The notes beneath the pieces are model-generated. The model saw nothing but the letters and a program-made list of their open reading frames with translations. It did not search any database and had not been told where the DNA came from. 64,000 bases of DNA from Chloranthus sessilifolius (taxonomy: Eukaryota; Streptophyta; Magnoliopsida; Chloranthales; Chloranthaceae): assembly GCA_021018995.1 (NCBI GenBank), contig CM037590.1:80446097-80510096 (forward strand), read 5' to 3'. The position numbers and the translations under genes are program-made. Every line of letters starts with the position of its first letter. The first letter of the stretch is position 1. This document shows, piece after piece, positions 33,503-44,901 of the stretch.

Positions 33503-35401
33503 TCCAAATTCTGATTAGATTGTACCTAGGATTTTTTCTGTTTCTGCACTCTTTTACTTCTGTTTTCTTTTAGTTTGTACATTTCTCATTTTCAATAGAA
33601 TTTCTTCTTTTATCATTACTATTTTGCTTTGTCTGTTGTGTATTTTGCTCCATGTTATTTCCCTTTCTTTTTACCATCCATAAATCTGCTGCACATTCAC
33701 TTTGAACCAGTGAGGACACTGCTCCTCATAGGTTTGGGGGTGTGGCAGGCAGACCCTGCCAATGGAATAGTTAACCTAAGTGCAGCATAGTCATGTGAGT
33801 AATATGAAAATTGATCTATGTTCACTTAAGAATCATGAAAAATAAGAAATTAAAAATTTCTACAAACTTTAGACATTATAAACTTTTAATATTTCATATT
33901 TTCATGATGATATCACCAAGGAAACTTACTTGTATCAGCACTTAGTGAATCATTAGAGAGAGAAAAAGCTCAGGACATACTTAAAAATTCAAAGGAAGAC
34001 CATAACCAGGGAGAATTGGGCCTATAAAATTTTTTTTCATCCTTTGAGGAGTGACTAAGGCAATTTCTTCTAGTTCTAAGGACTGGCTGAGTCACTGTGC
34101 TCACTAGAAGTTAGGCAACTCCAAGTTGAAACAACTGACAGCACTCATGAGACTTAGGAAAGGATCAAGGCCTTCTCTTGGACAGTTTGAGCCTAAATAG
34201 ACCAACCTTAAACAACTGCCCTTGTCCATACCCCCTTTGAGCTTTAAATCCTAAATTTCTTCAAAATACACCTGAGTACTTGTACCTGAACATATGAACC
34301 TGATTCAGTCTACCCTCACACTGAGAATTCAGAAGGTAAAGGAGAAAGAGTTGAAGATGGACTAGCTATGGTCAACATTAGGTGAATGGAGAAGTATCTC
34401 AAAATTCTGGCAGTATGGTAACTGAGAACATGGTGGTATTTCAGAAAAGCAAAAAAAAAAATAAAAAGAAGAAAATTCCATCAAAAAGAAATAAAAGTAA
34501 TAATGAAGAGGAGTATGAGAGGAGTTAAGAGGAACTTTCTTTTAGAAAATCGAAATCAAGAAGAGAAACTGATCACTTCAAATATGAAAATCTCAAAGAA
34601 GAAGAAAGGAGCAAAAATCAAGAAGGTGAAGTCATGAATCACCTCTTTCACCTACTGATTTCTCAATTTTGAACCCCTTTTCAACCTTCCATTCTTTTTA
34701 ACCCCACTCCATAAGCCACATTACAGCCTAGTTAAAAGCCCTTGTGATCCAAAGTTGAGTGAGCTGTCATGTGGAGATAAAGAGTTACCCAATCTATGGT
34801 GAGGATCTGTCAATGATGCCAGAACTTCAAAGCTATGCCTATGCTCATGCTTACAGACCCATTTGGGGGATGTAACTGCTCTTGAGCCTGAGAGCAAATG
34901 AACCCCTCAACAAGAGCCTTATGAGAGTATGCCTTGGAAAGTTTTGGGTCTGATCTTGAATGCATTAGGTATGACCTATAACCTAATTTTTGATTTGATG
35001 ATGAGCTCAGTGCTGGCACACACTTGTATAGTTTTCTGTGGTTATAAACTGATTGGAAATGCTGTACATTCATGAGAAGTTTATGCTGTTTAAATTACTG
35101 TGCAACCAATGGATTAAATTTCTTTTAATGTTTACTGATTCAAGAGTAAACTAAGTCTGCTCCTTGACTGCTCACTTGATGATATTGCACTTTTGTTAAC
35201 TGTTTCATTGAGAAGTTTGTGAGTGTCTTCACTGAAAACCCTCAGGAGACTTCACTCCTCCACTAGGGATCACCTAGGGGTTTAAAAGGCTTGGTACATA
35301 TGCTAAATGTATCCGTGATCCCTACGAAAGTGGCATCTAATTTTTGTAGTAGATTTAATGTAGCTTTGCTAAGGGACTAGCAAAGATTAGGTTTGGGGGT
35401 G
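33503..35401 (+). other. Athila-2 3' untranslated region
   Basis: No credible gene. Internal polypurine-like GGTTTGGGGGTGTGG at 33731-33745, A-rich middle, then the conserved end block (CTCCACTAGGGATCACCTAG near 35252-35275; hairpin arms GGTACAT 35293-35299 and ATGTATCC 35307-35314) and the polypurine tract TTAGGTTTGGGGGTG ending at 35401. Confidence 0.8.
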
Positions 35402-37793
35402 TGTTAAGACCTAAAAAGTACCACTTTTCACCCCTTAACTTAACCTTTGATTAGACCCTTAGCCATCTAATAAGTTCTTGTTAAGTGTTTTATGTAGGTA
35501 ATAATCAGCAGTGAAAGAAGGCCAGGAATCCTGCTAAGGAGCCTGTTTTAGCACCAAAAGTCCCTCAGAAGGATGGACTCTAAATCCAGACCTGAAATGA
35601 GCCTCGCGCAGCTGACCCAAGCTTTAGAGGATTCAGGAGAAATATGCCTCACGTAGTTCGCTCAGAATGGCTGAGGAGAGAGCTTCAGAAGACTCTTCGC
35701 GCAGCTGTCGCGCAGTAGTCGCAGGATGCAAATATCAGAAGAAAGCATCCTCTGAAGACAGATCCATCCTCGCGAAGATTAATTAAGATATGGAACCTCG
35801 CGCAGTTCAGAACTCATTAAAGCCTCGCGAGGAAACTCGTGAAGTCCATTGAAGAGAAGTGCTCGCGTAGTTCTTGCGCTATTCAAATCCATCCTCGCGA
35901 AGATCAACCCAGCGAATGCACAGCTACCTCGCGACTGCTTGAACTCCAACCTCACGACATCTGAGGCTTTGATGTCTACTCAACCTCGCGAAGCCCAATC
36001 CAGCGAGAGTGTAATTCTCTATCGCGCAACTGCCTGAAGAGCAAACCAAGGCAACCTTGCGACGGTTGAAACTTCAATGTCAAACCATCCTCGTGAAGAG
36101 CAAGAGCTACCACGCTACAAGTCTGGGAAACAATAGCTACCTAGCGAAGCTCTGAACTTCAACTTTCATCGCTTCAGCAGAGGACTTTCTGGGAATTTCT
36201 AGCAATTAGGGCACGCACTCCCATGCTTAAATCTCCATGCACGTGCCCCGAGGCATCCAAGGATCACTATTAGGCCACGTGGCATCGTCAAAATTAGGGT
36301 TTCCTAACCCTAATGCGCCGCCACACCACTGCTATATAAACCCATACTTAGCTTAGGTTTAGATATCTTAGAACACATCTCATATCTTAGAAACTGGATC
36401 TAAGATCATTTTTCTTTTCTTTTGTAGCTGTAAGTAGTTTTCTTTTTCTTTTTCCTTCTCTCCATAGTCCAGCACTTGCTGGCTATGTCTTTGAATGCAT
36501 TTTGAACTAGTTTAATGGAAGTTTTGTAATAGGATTTTTACATTATGGGATTTGTGTTTGAATGTGATCTACTCTGTGCAAGGCTGCTACCTTGTGATCC
36601 ACCATTGCTTTGGCTGTGATTCAAAGCAATAGAGGACTAATTCTAAGGGCCACTCAGATCCAAGAGACCTGTGTGTCTGGGCTATCATGGTCCTATACAG
36701 CCTTAGCCCCACTACAGGACCCACTAGATCTGAAATCCCCATGGGAGCTTGAGTTGGTAGCCTTGTGACCATGGTGGTGGCAGCGATATTCTTGTTTTGT
36801 CTTGGGCTCCGTGAGGAGGATAGCCTCTGAGATAGTCTGTGACCATTCAAGTGGACAGGTTATAGCCTTAGGGTGATTCTAATCCACCGATCCAAGATGG
36901 ATCCTTCTTCTCTGCACCTGAGCTTGTATTAGCCTGCTGGGAGATTGTACAGAGGCAGACTCCCCTATATTTGTATAGATCTGCTATCAAATGTTAGATC
37001 TGATCTGGTTATAGAGGTTGTAAGCTTGTGACTGGACCATTGTAGCCTCACTCAAGAAATGGACAGCTAGATCGAAGGCTGTACTCAATCTCTTGCTAGT
37101 TCTATGTGTCTGGGCTATCATGATCCTATACAGCCTTAGCCCCACACATAGAGCTTTAGAGGTTGAGGTTCCCTATGGATTCTTGAGCTGGTAGCCTGGA
37201 TGAAATAGTGCCTACAATGATTAACTTGTTTTGGCCCATCTATGGATTGTGGTTCCCCTATGGGATAGTCTATGACCATTTGAGTGGACAGGTTATAACC
37301 TTAAGGGATTGAATCATGGCACAGAGATGGGTTGGATTCTTTCTCCCCAGTGGTGATAACGTAGCCATTGGACAGGATTTCTATAACATCATATCTGAAT
37401 CTGAGTTACAAAACTCCTCTAATCTAGGCTCAATAACATACTTCTCACCCTTTTATATTTATTTTTCACACTCCATCCATCCTCTCAACCCACTCTGTAG
37501 TTTAGACATTAGGCTACCTTAGATCTGTAAACTAAGTGACCTTAAACTCCCTTCCCTTAAGGACTGCCAGATCTGTAGTCAGATCTGGAGGGACTACTAG
37601 AGATGGCTCCCTTGGAGCTGTAGATCATCTTTCCCTATGGGACAAACTCTTACTTATCAAAACTTGCCACAATGGACCCTGTATCTTGCAGGTCTAGGAC
37701 TTCTCAGTTGTGCTGATTTCATCCCCTGTTTTATTTTGATTTTAAATTTCTTTTACCACAAACAAATAAAGAAAGCATAGCTGGGTACCAACA
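35402..37793 (+). repeat. Athila-2 3' LTR (2392 bp)
   Basis: Starts TGTTAAGACC after the polypurine tract and ends TACCAACA. TATA box GCTATATAAA at 36331-36340. A block containing GGGCTATCATG..TCCTATACAGCCTTAGCC occurs twice (about 36678-36713 and 37112-37142), an inner duplication of roughly 430 bp period. Confidence 0.88.
35601..36152 (+). promoter_or_regulatory. Palindrome array in Athila-2 LTR U3
   Basis: About twenty TCGCGA-centred words, consensus CCTCGCGAAG or CTCGCGCAG, spaced irregularly, ending about 180 bp before the TATA box at 36331. Same position as the arrays of Athila-1 and Athila-M, different sequence. Confidence 0.78.
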
Positions 37794-40608
37794 GGTGTAG
37801 GAGGAATGATTTTCTCGACGTTGCTCAAATCCTAGATTGTGTGCTTCAATGGGAAGCAGTGATCAGTTGGGTGACCCGGACCCTGATGAAAATTGCAATG
37901 GGTATTCGGGTCATAGTTCTTTGGGATCAGGTGAGGAGGAGGTTGCGATTGACAGATAGTGATTAATCCCTTTTCCACTAACAAAGGCAGAAGTAAACTC
38001 AACGATTGCCCTAGGGGCATGAAAACTCGATCGTAGCGGGCTCTCCTTTGCTCTTGAGTCATTTGCATTCCTTGCCCATTCCCTATTCGCTGCATCTGCT
38101 CAGGCCTGACTGGTGCAAGTGGGGCTACCTGAAATTAAAATGGGATAATGTTATTATTAAGCCTGGTATTGGCTATGTTCTGGACCTTGCCCCCTGTTCT
38201 CTTATCGTTCCTTTACTCCGAAAATGTCCTAACCCCACTCGGGCCACTTGGCATGTTCTTACTCAGATGACCCTCCCTGATGGCATCCTCACATCAGTTA
38301 GCATTTCTCGCCAGATCAGTAAAGCTGGACTGCTGCTGGTACACCAAAAAGACCAAGATCCCTGGCAGAGTATTCTTTGAGATCATCTCTATCTGCTCAT
38401 CATCAGGAATTTTGTTTCTGACCTGAGCTATTAGTGCTCTCCAGCATCCCAAGTAGTCGCTGAAGGTCTCATTCTGGTTCTGTTTTAAGCAAGCCAAGTC
38501 TGGCTTTCATGGCTCAATGTCTATGTTGTAGACATATTGTTCTTGAAAGGGGTGTGTCAAGTCCCTCCATGTTTTTATCATGGATGGTTCTAAAGATGTG
38601 AACCATCTCCCAGCCGGACCAGTCAGACTCTTTTGAAAGACTTTTATTATTAGTCTCTCATCCCCTCCATATTGGCACATGTCCCCACAGTAAGACTTTA
38701 GGTGTGCAATAGGATTGCCAGTGCCATTATATTTATCGAAGGCTGGCATTTTAAATTTGGGGGGCAGGGAGACCTTAGGGAACAAGCACAAATCCGTGAA
38801 GTCCATGGCGTGGATTTCAGCACCACCCATTTTCATTAGTTGCTTCTATGTTTTGTCCAACTGTTCTTTCAGCTGTTTTGACTCTTTTGATGCAGGGGCC
38901 GTTTTCTCGGCCATTATCGACTGGACTTCACTTTGGGCCACCAAGGGGTGGGCATTTATAGGAGGAGGGTTAAGGCTGGTCAATGCCCTAGCGTAGGCCC
39001 CGCTATTCCTAATCTCATCCTCCTCATATTGTTGGTCGGCATAATGTGCAGTGAAGGCGGGATTTTCTTATTGTTGTTGCCCGGGTTGGACTGGGAATGA
39101 CATGAGTGGGGGTGGGGTGAGCCTATTTGGGGTGAGGAAAGGTTTGTTGGGTGATGGGAATTTGGTTTTGTCAAGGGGCCTGATGGGGCCATTGGGTATG
39201 GGGGGAGGTTTGAAGATGGCCTTGGAGTGTGGGGCCATGGGGAAATTGGGTTTGGGGTAAGGCATTGGTTTGACCTGAAGGTTGGGTGAAATGTTGACGG
39301 TATTGTGGATGGTGTGAGTGTGGAGTTTGGGTTTGGGCCATGAAGCCTTGTTCATTTTGTGCTATAGGCCACTGATGGGTTTGGGCCAGGGGCCCTTGGT
39401 AGGTTTGGGCCATGGGCCCTAGGTAGGTTTGGGCCAATGGGCTTTGGTGGGTTTGGGCCAAAGGGCCTGGATAGGTTTGGGCAAATGGGCCATGGTGGGT
39501 TTGACCCAATGGGCCTTGGTGGGTCTGGCCATGGGCCATTTGAGCGTTTGGGTCGTGGGCCCTTGATGGGTCTGGAACATGGGCCCTTGATGGGTCTGGC
39601 CTAATGGGCCATTTGAGCATTTGGGCCGTGGGCCCTTGATGGGTCTGGACCATGGGCCCTTGATGGGTCTGGACCATGGGCCCTTGATGGATCTGGCCTA
39701 ATGGGCCTTGGTGGGTATGGGCCATGGGCCCTGGGTAGATTTGGGTGGTGGGGTAGTGGGTCATGGGGCCCTGAGATATGTGGGACAAGGGGGTTTGGGC
39801 CAATGGGCCTTGGGGTATGTGGGAAAAGAGGGTTTGGGCCATTTGGCCTTGAGGCATGTGGGTAATGGGGGTTTGGATGGTGTGGATTATGGGGGGTTGA
39901 TGGGGGTCTTTGAGGAGTGAGGCATGGAGATTGGCTAGGGTGTGAGATGGGTTTAGGGATGTGGGGAGTGAAGGAGGGGAGGAGTTTTGAGAAGTCTTCC
40001 ACATGGAGTAGGCTTGGAACATCTCCATCATGGTCATGGAAGAAGGATTGGATGTGGGGGGTGGAGAGGGGAAATTGGGCGTGGCTTCGGTATGATCGGG
40101 CATGGCCATGGTAAGAGGTGGGATATGGGGTGGATTGGAGAGTTGAGGTGGGGTAAAGGATGGGGAGGGATTAGGGATGCTTAGGGATGGTGATTGGTGG
40201 GGTGTGGATGTTTGGAAGAAACCGGGCATGGCCCCGATAAAAAAGTTGCATGACCCGGGTAGATTGGGGGATTTATGGGAGGTTGGATAGGGAGGAATTG
40301 GTGTATGTGAATGTGGGTGGATCGGGCCTATAGGGGGAAGATGGGAAATGAGGCACGGATATGGATTGGGAGAAAGGATTTTGTGTGGATGTGGAAGGGA
40401 AATGGGCTGGACTTGACATGGGTATGGTTTGGACAAAAGATGGAGAATGGGGGGTTAGACTTTGGATATTTTGGGGGTGTCGGTTGGGAAAATGGGGGTG
40501 CCAAACGGGTCTGTAACGGTAAAGGGGGGTTGGGTGAGGGGGATGGTGGAAAAAACTTCTCCCGAATGAGAGTGGATCGACGTAAACCGGGTCCACTACC
40601 CACGACAT
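37794..40608 (-). pseudogene. gag: Element B Gag, interrupted by Athila-2
   Basis: Minus strand. Starts MSWVVDPVYV (40608), shared with A. A very long Pro/Gln/His-rich N-terminal region follows, with an octapeptide minisatellite (39365-39880), open as 421 residues at 40436-39171. The Tat gag domain is at 38836-38290: FDKYNGTGNPIAHLKSY, LTGPAGRWFTSLEP and WRALIAQVRNKIPDDEQIEM region. The zinc knuckle CNFHQGPGHPTDHC (about 37910-37870) has the CX2HX4HX4C form. Stops between blocks. It ends where Athila-2 inserted (37793), just after IIPPTP. Confidence 0.88.
39365..39880 (-). repeat. 24-bp coding minisatellite in B gag
   Basis: About twenty tandem 24-bp units encoding an octapeptide of type QTHQGPMA on the minus strand. 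A frame slip inside the array reads RAHGPDPS-like repeats. Element A has a shorter version (about eleven units, 54525-54790), so the array expands and contracts. Confidence 0.88.
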
Positions 40609-41664
40609 TCTTCGAGAGAGGGTCAGTAACGGTGCCTTGGATAAGGCCCAAAAATCCTCCTTCTTCCCCTACGAGATGACGGAGGGCAAGATGATGTCGT
40701 TATGCCGGCACTATAAACTATATTTTTTAGGTTTTTGATTTTATATATTTTTTGAATTTTTTTAATAATGTTTTGAAAAACAAAGGTTCCGAGGCCTTGA
40801 AATTCCCTTTTCGGGTGGCCCTCGTACCTTAATCAAGACCCGCGGCGACGATTCCAACGCACTTCAAAAGAATCGAAGGAGAACCTTCGATTTATTAAAG
40901 GCACAAAAATCAAGGCAAACAATCCGATCTCCCAGAATGAGCCAAAAAGAAGTTGCCGTCTTTTGATCGGTGGGGGTGTATTAGGTGTCGGAGATGGCGA
41001 GGCCTAAACAAGGCACTAAGCACACTGATTGGGGGACTCGGGAGGTGAAGGCCACAGATTCGGGCTGGTGTGCTGCTAAACAGACCTGGCGCAACTAATA
41101 CATGCGCCCAGGTGGCAGGGCACCATTTTTACACTGGCGCAACTAATAGTTGCGCCAAGCTAAAAGGTGGGATTTTAAAGCTAGCGCAACTATTAGTTGC
41201 GCCAATTATAAATTCCCAATTTTTGCACTGGTGCAACTAATAGTTGCGCCAAGCAAAAATGGGATTCCATAATGTTATGAAAGCAGAGACAGCAACCCAA
41301 AATGAGTCTCTTTTTAGGTTTTTTGTGGAAGCTGGGCTTTCGAGAACTGAGCTATTTTTCGGCAATCGATTCTCTCCTTATCGCACCTAACGGGTTTGAG
41401 TCCGGTATAACTCGCTAGCGCGCTCCCCAAGGGTTTTAAGCTTCAGAATAGGAACCCACCCGATATAACTCCGACGCAAGTGCCTTCTTAGATACTAGGA
41501 GGGCTGGGACTTTTCTGGATCATCACCACTAGGGGCTGCCGCCATACTAAGACCCGGGTGGTTGTGTGTTTGCCTAATCCTAACCCATTTAAAATCTATC
41601 CCGTAAAAATAAATTAATTAAGCTCCCTAACTTGGTTCAATTTTAACTTTTTCAAAGCTTTTCT
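40609..41664 (-). other. Element B 5' leader with palindrome array
   Basis: No gene. Holds four B palindromes centred at 41098, 41146, 41193 and 41240 (48, 47, 47 bp apart). 40735-40765 is AT-rich. 41290-41660 matches A 56205-56570. The primer site and the end of the 5' LTR are lost in the deletion at 41665. Confidence 0.8.
41087..41251. promoter_or_regulatory. Palindrome array in B leader
   Basis: Four copies of the B palindrome at near-constant period with unrelated spacers of about 24-25 bases. The matching A leader array (55998-56162) has a plus-strand TATATAAG 34 bp after its last centre; B has a weaker TTATGAAAG there. Confidence 0.88.
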
Positions 41665-42554
41665 CTTTAGGAGAGATAGTTAAGAGGTAGAGGGAGGGTG
41701 CTAGGATAGAACACACACCTAACCTAGAGGTTTTTCATGAAAAACAAGGGTGGAGAAGAGGTTTAGATTTCTGGTTTTTGTATGGGAAGTGTGCACCAAA
41801 GGGAGAAAGATCTTCTCACTTTCAGCTCGTTCTCTCTTAGGTAGAAATTCTCAACCCCTAAACCAAGGGGTGGGGGGGCTCTATTTATAGGAAAAGGGTG
41901 GGTTAGGAGGCTACTTAAGAGCTAAACAGTGCCTGGAAGTTGGCTATCTGAGGTGGGGTCCATAATTAATACTGGTGCAACTATTAGTTGCGCTAGGCTT
42001 AAATCCTGAGAGAAGTGGCCTGGCGCAACTAATAGTTGCACCAGGCAAAGTTATCACTGGCGCAACTATTAGTTGCGCCAAGCCATTTCTGGGGAGACAT
42101 AGCCTAGCGCAACTATTAGTTGCACCAAATCCCTAGGAGGGGGCCCACCTGATTTTACTCTTTTGTCCTCCGGATTCGGACCGCCGTATCTTTTGATGTA
42201 CAACTCCAATTGGGGCAATTCTTAGACCATTGGAACGTTGACACCCTCTACTTTTCAATGATATGAGATTTGTTCATAGTAGATGGCCATTGCTAGTTCC
42301 AGTGCACCCGTCCTCATTCATAGCTTGATAGGGTTCGGTTTAGGGTTCGGAATGGGTTCTAAGGGTCGAGATTGGTTTCTAAAGGTTCGGGGTAGGTTCC
42401 TAAGGGATCTAGGATAATTTCTAAGGGTTTGGGGTGATTCCTAAGGGTTCTAGGGTGGTTCTTAAGGGTTCCATACATGCCATCAAAAGCCCAGAAGTGT
42501 GCCTCTCTCGAAAGGTATTTTGATCGGGCCTTGGGCCAAATTTGGGTGTCTACA
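41665..42554 (-). repeat. Element B 5' LTR, truncated and internally deleted
   Basis: Matches 21871-23057 of the 3' LTR but lacks about 300 bp after GAGCTAAA (41926). The left edge joins the leader at a shared CTCTTTAGG-like word. Retains TATA (CTATAAATAG, 41890-41881 minus) and four palindromes centred at 41984, 42032, 42069 and 42116. Confidence 0.88.
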
Positions 42555-43961
42555 GAAGTGTGAAGTATGACTCTGATTAACCGATTCATGCCAAAGGCTC
42601 CTGGGTAGGGGCTTTGGTTATCGATCAGGAAGGTGTTAGGCACCCGATCAACTCTCTCAAAAGTGGTTTCTACTTATGGCCTAAATGAATATGAAAAAAA
42701 ATAGCACTTTCTCTTGCCCGAAGGTACTATGATCCTATCAAGCTCTCGTCAAATACCAAAAATTTGGCGACGTAATAGGTTAGATAAAGGAAAAGCAAGG
42801 AAGGTAGAGGAGTAGAGGGGAGAACCAGAGCTCTCGAACCCTTGTAGTACACTTGTGGACCTTAGCGTAGGTGCACTTGATGAGATTCCGATGGCTTGGA
42901 TAATGGAAGAGTGGGTTCTAACCTCTAAAGTTTGCTAGCTAAGGGGTAGGTGAGGAGGGCTAGGGGGGTAGCACTCACCTAATGTAGGAGATTTTTTATG
43001 AAAGGTAGGGTCTAAAGGAGACTTTGAAGTTATGGAATTTGTATGAAAATGGTGCACCAAAGGGGAGGAGAACTCTCTCTTAATCTTTTCTCTCTTTTGA
43101 ATTTTTTTCAAGCCTTTATAAAGGGAGGGGTGCCTCTCTCTATTTATAGGAAAATGAGAGGCTAGGGGGGTCCTTAAGGGCTAATTAGGGTTAGCAATTA
43201 GGTAATCCTAACATCTAAAGTTTCCTAGGTTTTTAACGTTAAGGATATGTGTGAGGATAGGTTCAATGGTAGATGATAGGGTGAGGTTTCAAATGACTAG
43301 AGGGTTACAATAGGGTAAATAGGGGTGCAACAGTCCTAATGAAACCCACCCTAAATATTGAGATGGTTAATAAGTCAAACCCTAAAAGTGAAATTCAGGA
43401 AAAAACCAACAGTTACTGTAGCTAAGCCTGAAGTGTATTTTACACACGCCAAACATTACTACAGTGCCAGAGAAGTTTAGAGACCGCTGGGGGCCCACCT
43501 GTACTTGGTGTGTGTAATTACACACCAAGCCATTTCTGAGAAAAAAATGCCCTGGCATGTGTAATACACACGCCATGCACCTCAGCCAGCGATAACTTTT
43601 AAGCATTCTTCATTTCGTCGTAACTTTTGAAGTACAACTCGAATTGAGGTGATAATTGGCTTTTTGGAAAGCTGGAGAAGTTCTCTTTCTAATGGAATAT
43701 AACTCAGCCCCAGCAAAGATTTGTATAAACTTTAGCACTCCTTCCAACCACTGCTCTAAAGGGTTCAGAAATTAGTCCGAGACAGGTTCTAAGGGGTTTG
43801 GAAAGGTTGGGGTTGATTCCTAAGGGTCGAGATGATTCCTAAGGATTTGGGAAGGTTGGGGATGATTCCTAAGGGTTTGGGAAATGCTATCGGAAGCATG
43901 AGGATGCGCCTCTCTCAAAGTATGTTTCGATCAGGCCTTGGGCCAGATTTGGGTGTCTACA
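42555..43961 (-). repeat. Element A 3' LTR, main piece
   Basis: Begins with the duplicated GAAGT, continues the LTR broken at 21367 and ends TGTCTACA. Minus-strand TATA CTATAAATAG at 43149-43140. Three A-type palindromes centred near 43440, 43517 and 43563. Confidence 0.93.
43430..43577. promoter_or_regulatory. Palindrome array in A 3' LTR
   Basis: Three copies, arms TGGCGTGTGTA or TGGCATGTGTA, spaced 78 and 46 bp. The first gap is long enough to have lost a copy. Flanking bases are those that flank the B array. Confidence 0.85.
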
Positions 43962-43977
43962 GGTGCCCCTCTTTGAT
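43962..43977 (-). promoter_or_regulatory. Element A polypurine tract
   Basis: Minus strand TCAAAGAGGGGCACC followed by the LTR start TGTAGACACC. Confidence 0.87.
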
Positions 43978-44901
43978 ATCCGATCACTAATGATCGAATG
44001 CCAAAGACAAGAGACATTCGAAGAGGCAGAAGGGATCACTGATGGGTCTGCCGTATTCAGAACGAACCTCAAGCATCAAGTGGGTAACATGGTGAGTAAA
44101 GGAAAGCCCCGTATGTCGGGAAAAATGTTTGTTCCTCAAGGTCTTCGGTCCCTAAGCGCTTAGCAACATTACTGGGCATAACCGAGATGGAGAGAGTTGC
44201 GAAAGCCCAATATGTAAAAAAAAAATATTCGCTTCTCGAGATGATTGAAGATGTTTGATGTTCAAGTTTTATTCTGAATAAAATAGCTCTGTAAGTGAGG
44301 GGGTGATTGACCCATACCTAAAGATAGGTGTGAAGCAAATATGCGAAGATCTGCAGTTTGTGTCCAATCATATGAGGCATTGATTGCGCCATTTGATTGG
44401 CCACAAGTGCCCCTGCGTGAAGCAGGGTTCGAGGTCTTTGGGCAACCCATCGATCTCGAAATCAATTTAGCATGACTACCCGAGCGGAGTGAAATGATGT
44501 CGCAACACTTTTTGAGAGTACATGTTGCTTTTGGAAGATACATATCCATATGTGTATGCTATTATTATTTTTTGTTATTTTTCGTATAATTATTTTTGTT
44601 ATTATATATATTTATTTTTATGTGGATTTTTTTTTTGTTATTTTATGTGAATTTTTATTATTTTATGTGATTTTTTGTGTTATTTTATGTGAATTTTTTT
44701 ATTATTTTATGTGATTTTTTTTTTATGTTATTTTATGGGATTTTTTTGTTATTTTATGTGAATTTTTGTATGTTCGAGGCTTTGAGCATGCTCATCGATC
44801 CTGAACCACTAATTCTAGCACAGCCTTCCGAGCAGATTGAATGGAGATCGATGTGCCGTTTGGGGGTGTGTGCACCACTTCGGGTCTGGGGAGGATCAGA
44901 C

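Larger units (their letters stand above)
30599..37793 (+). mobile_element. Athila-2: 5'-truncated Athila element inside element B gag
   Basis: Plus strand: 3' part of ORF3, 3' untranslated region, polypurine tract, 3' LTR. The 5' LTR, gag, pol and first part of ORF3 are missing. The right end at 37793 breaks the B gag frame near its zinc knuckle; bases 37794-37798 (GGTGT) are the expected target duplication, left copy deleted. Confidence 0.88.
21368..42554 (-). mobile_element. Element B: Tat/Ogre-type LTR retrotransposon inside the A LTR
   Basis: Ends TGTGCAACCG (21368) and TCTACA (42554), flanked by GAAGT on both sides. Same superfamily of LTRs and leader as A but a different palindrome. 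Minus strand: truncated 5' LTR (42554-41665), leader, gag (40608-37794, cut by Athila-2), pol missing, 3' LTR (23057-21368). Plus strand, antisense: two genes (26129-28575 and 29222-30605), each with a palindrome-TATA promoter. A later deletion between the second antisense gene and Athila-2 has removed B pol together with the 5' half of Athila-2. Confidence 0.9.

Noticed and set aside
39171-40436. 421-residue His/Pro/Gln-rich minus-strand frame as a host structural (cell-wall-type) protein
   Set aside because: It lies between the shared MSWVVD start and the Tat gag domain, and element A has the same arrangement; it is the N-terminal part of gag.
41087-41251. CRISPR array (short palindromic repeats with unique spacers of constant length)
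   Set aside because: Only 3-5 imperfect repeats per cluster, in plant retroelement promoters, with no cas genes; repeated clusters in both LTRs of the same element show an element-borne regulatory array.
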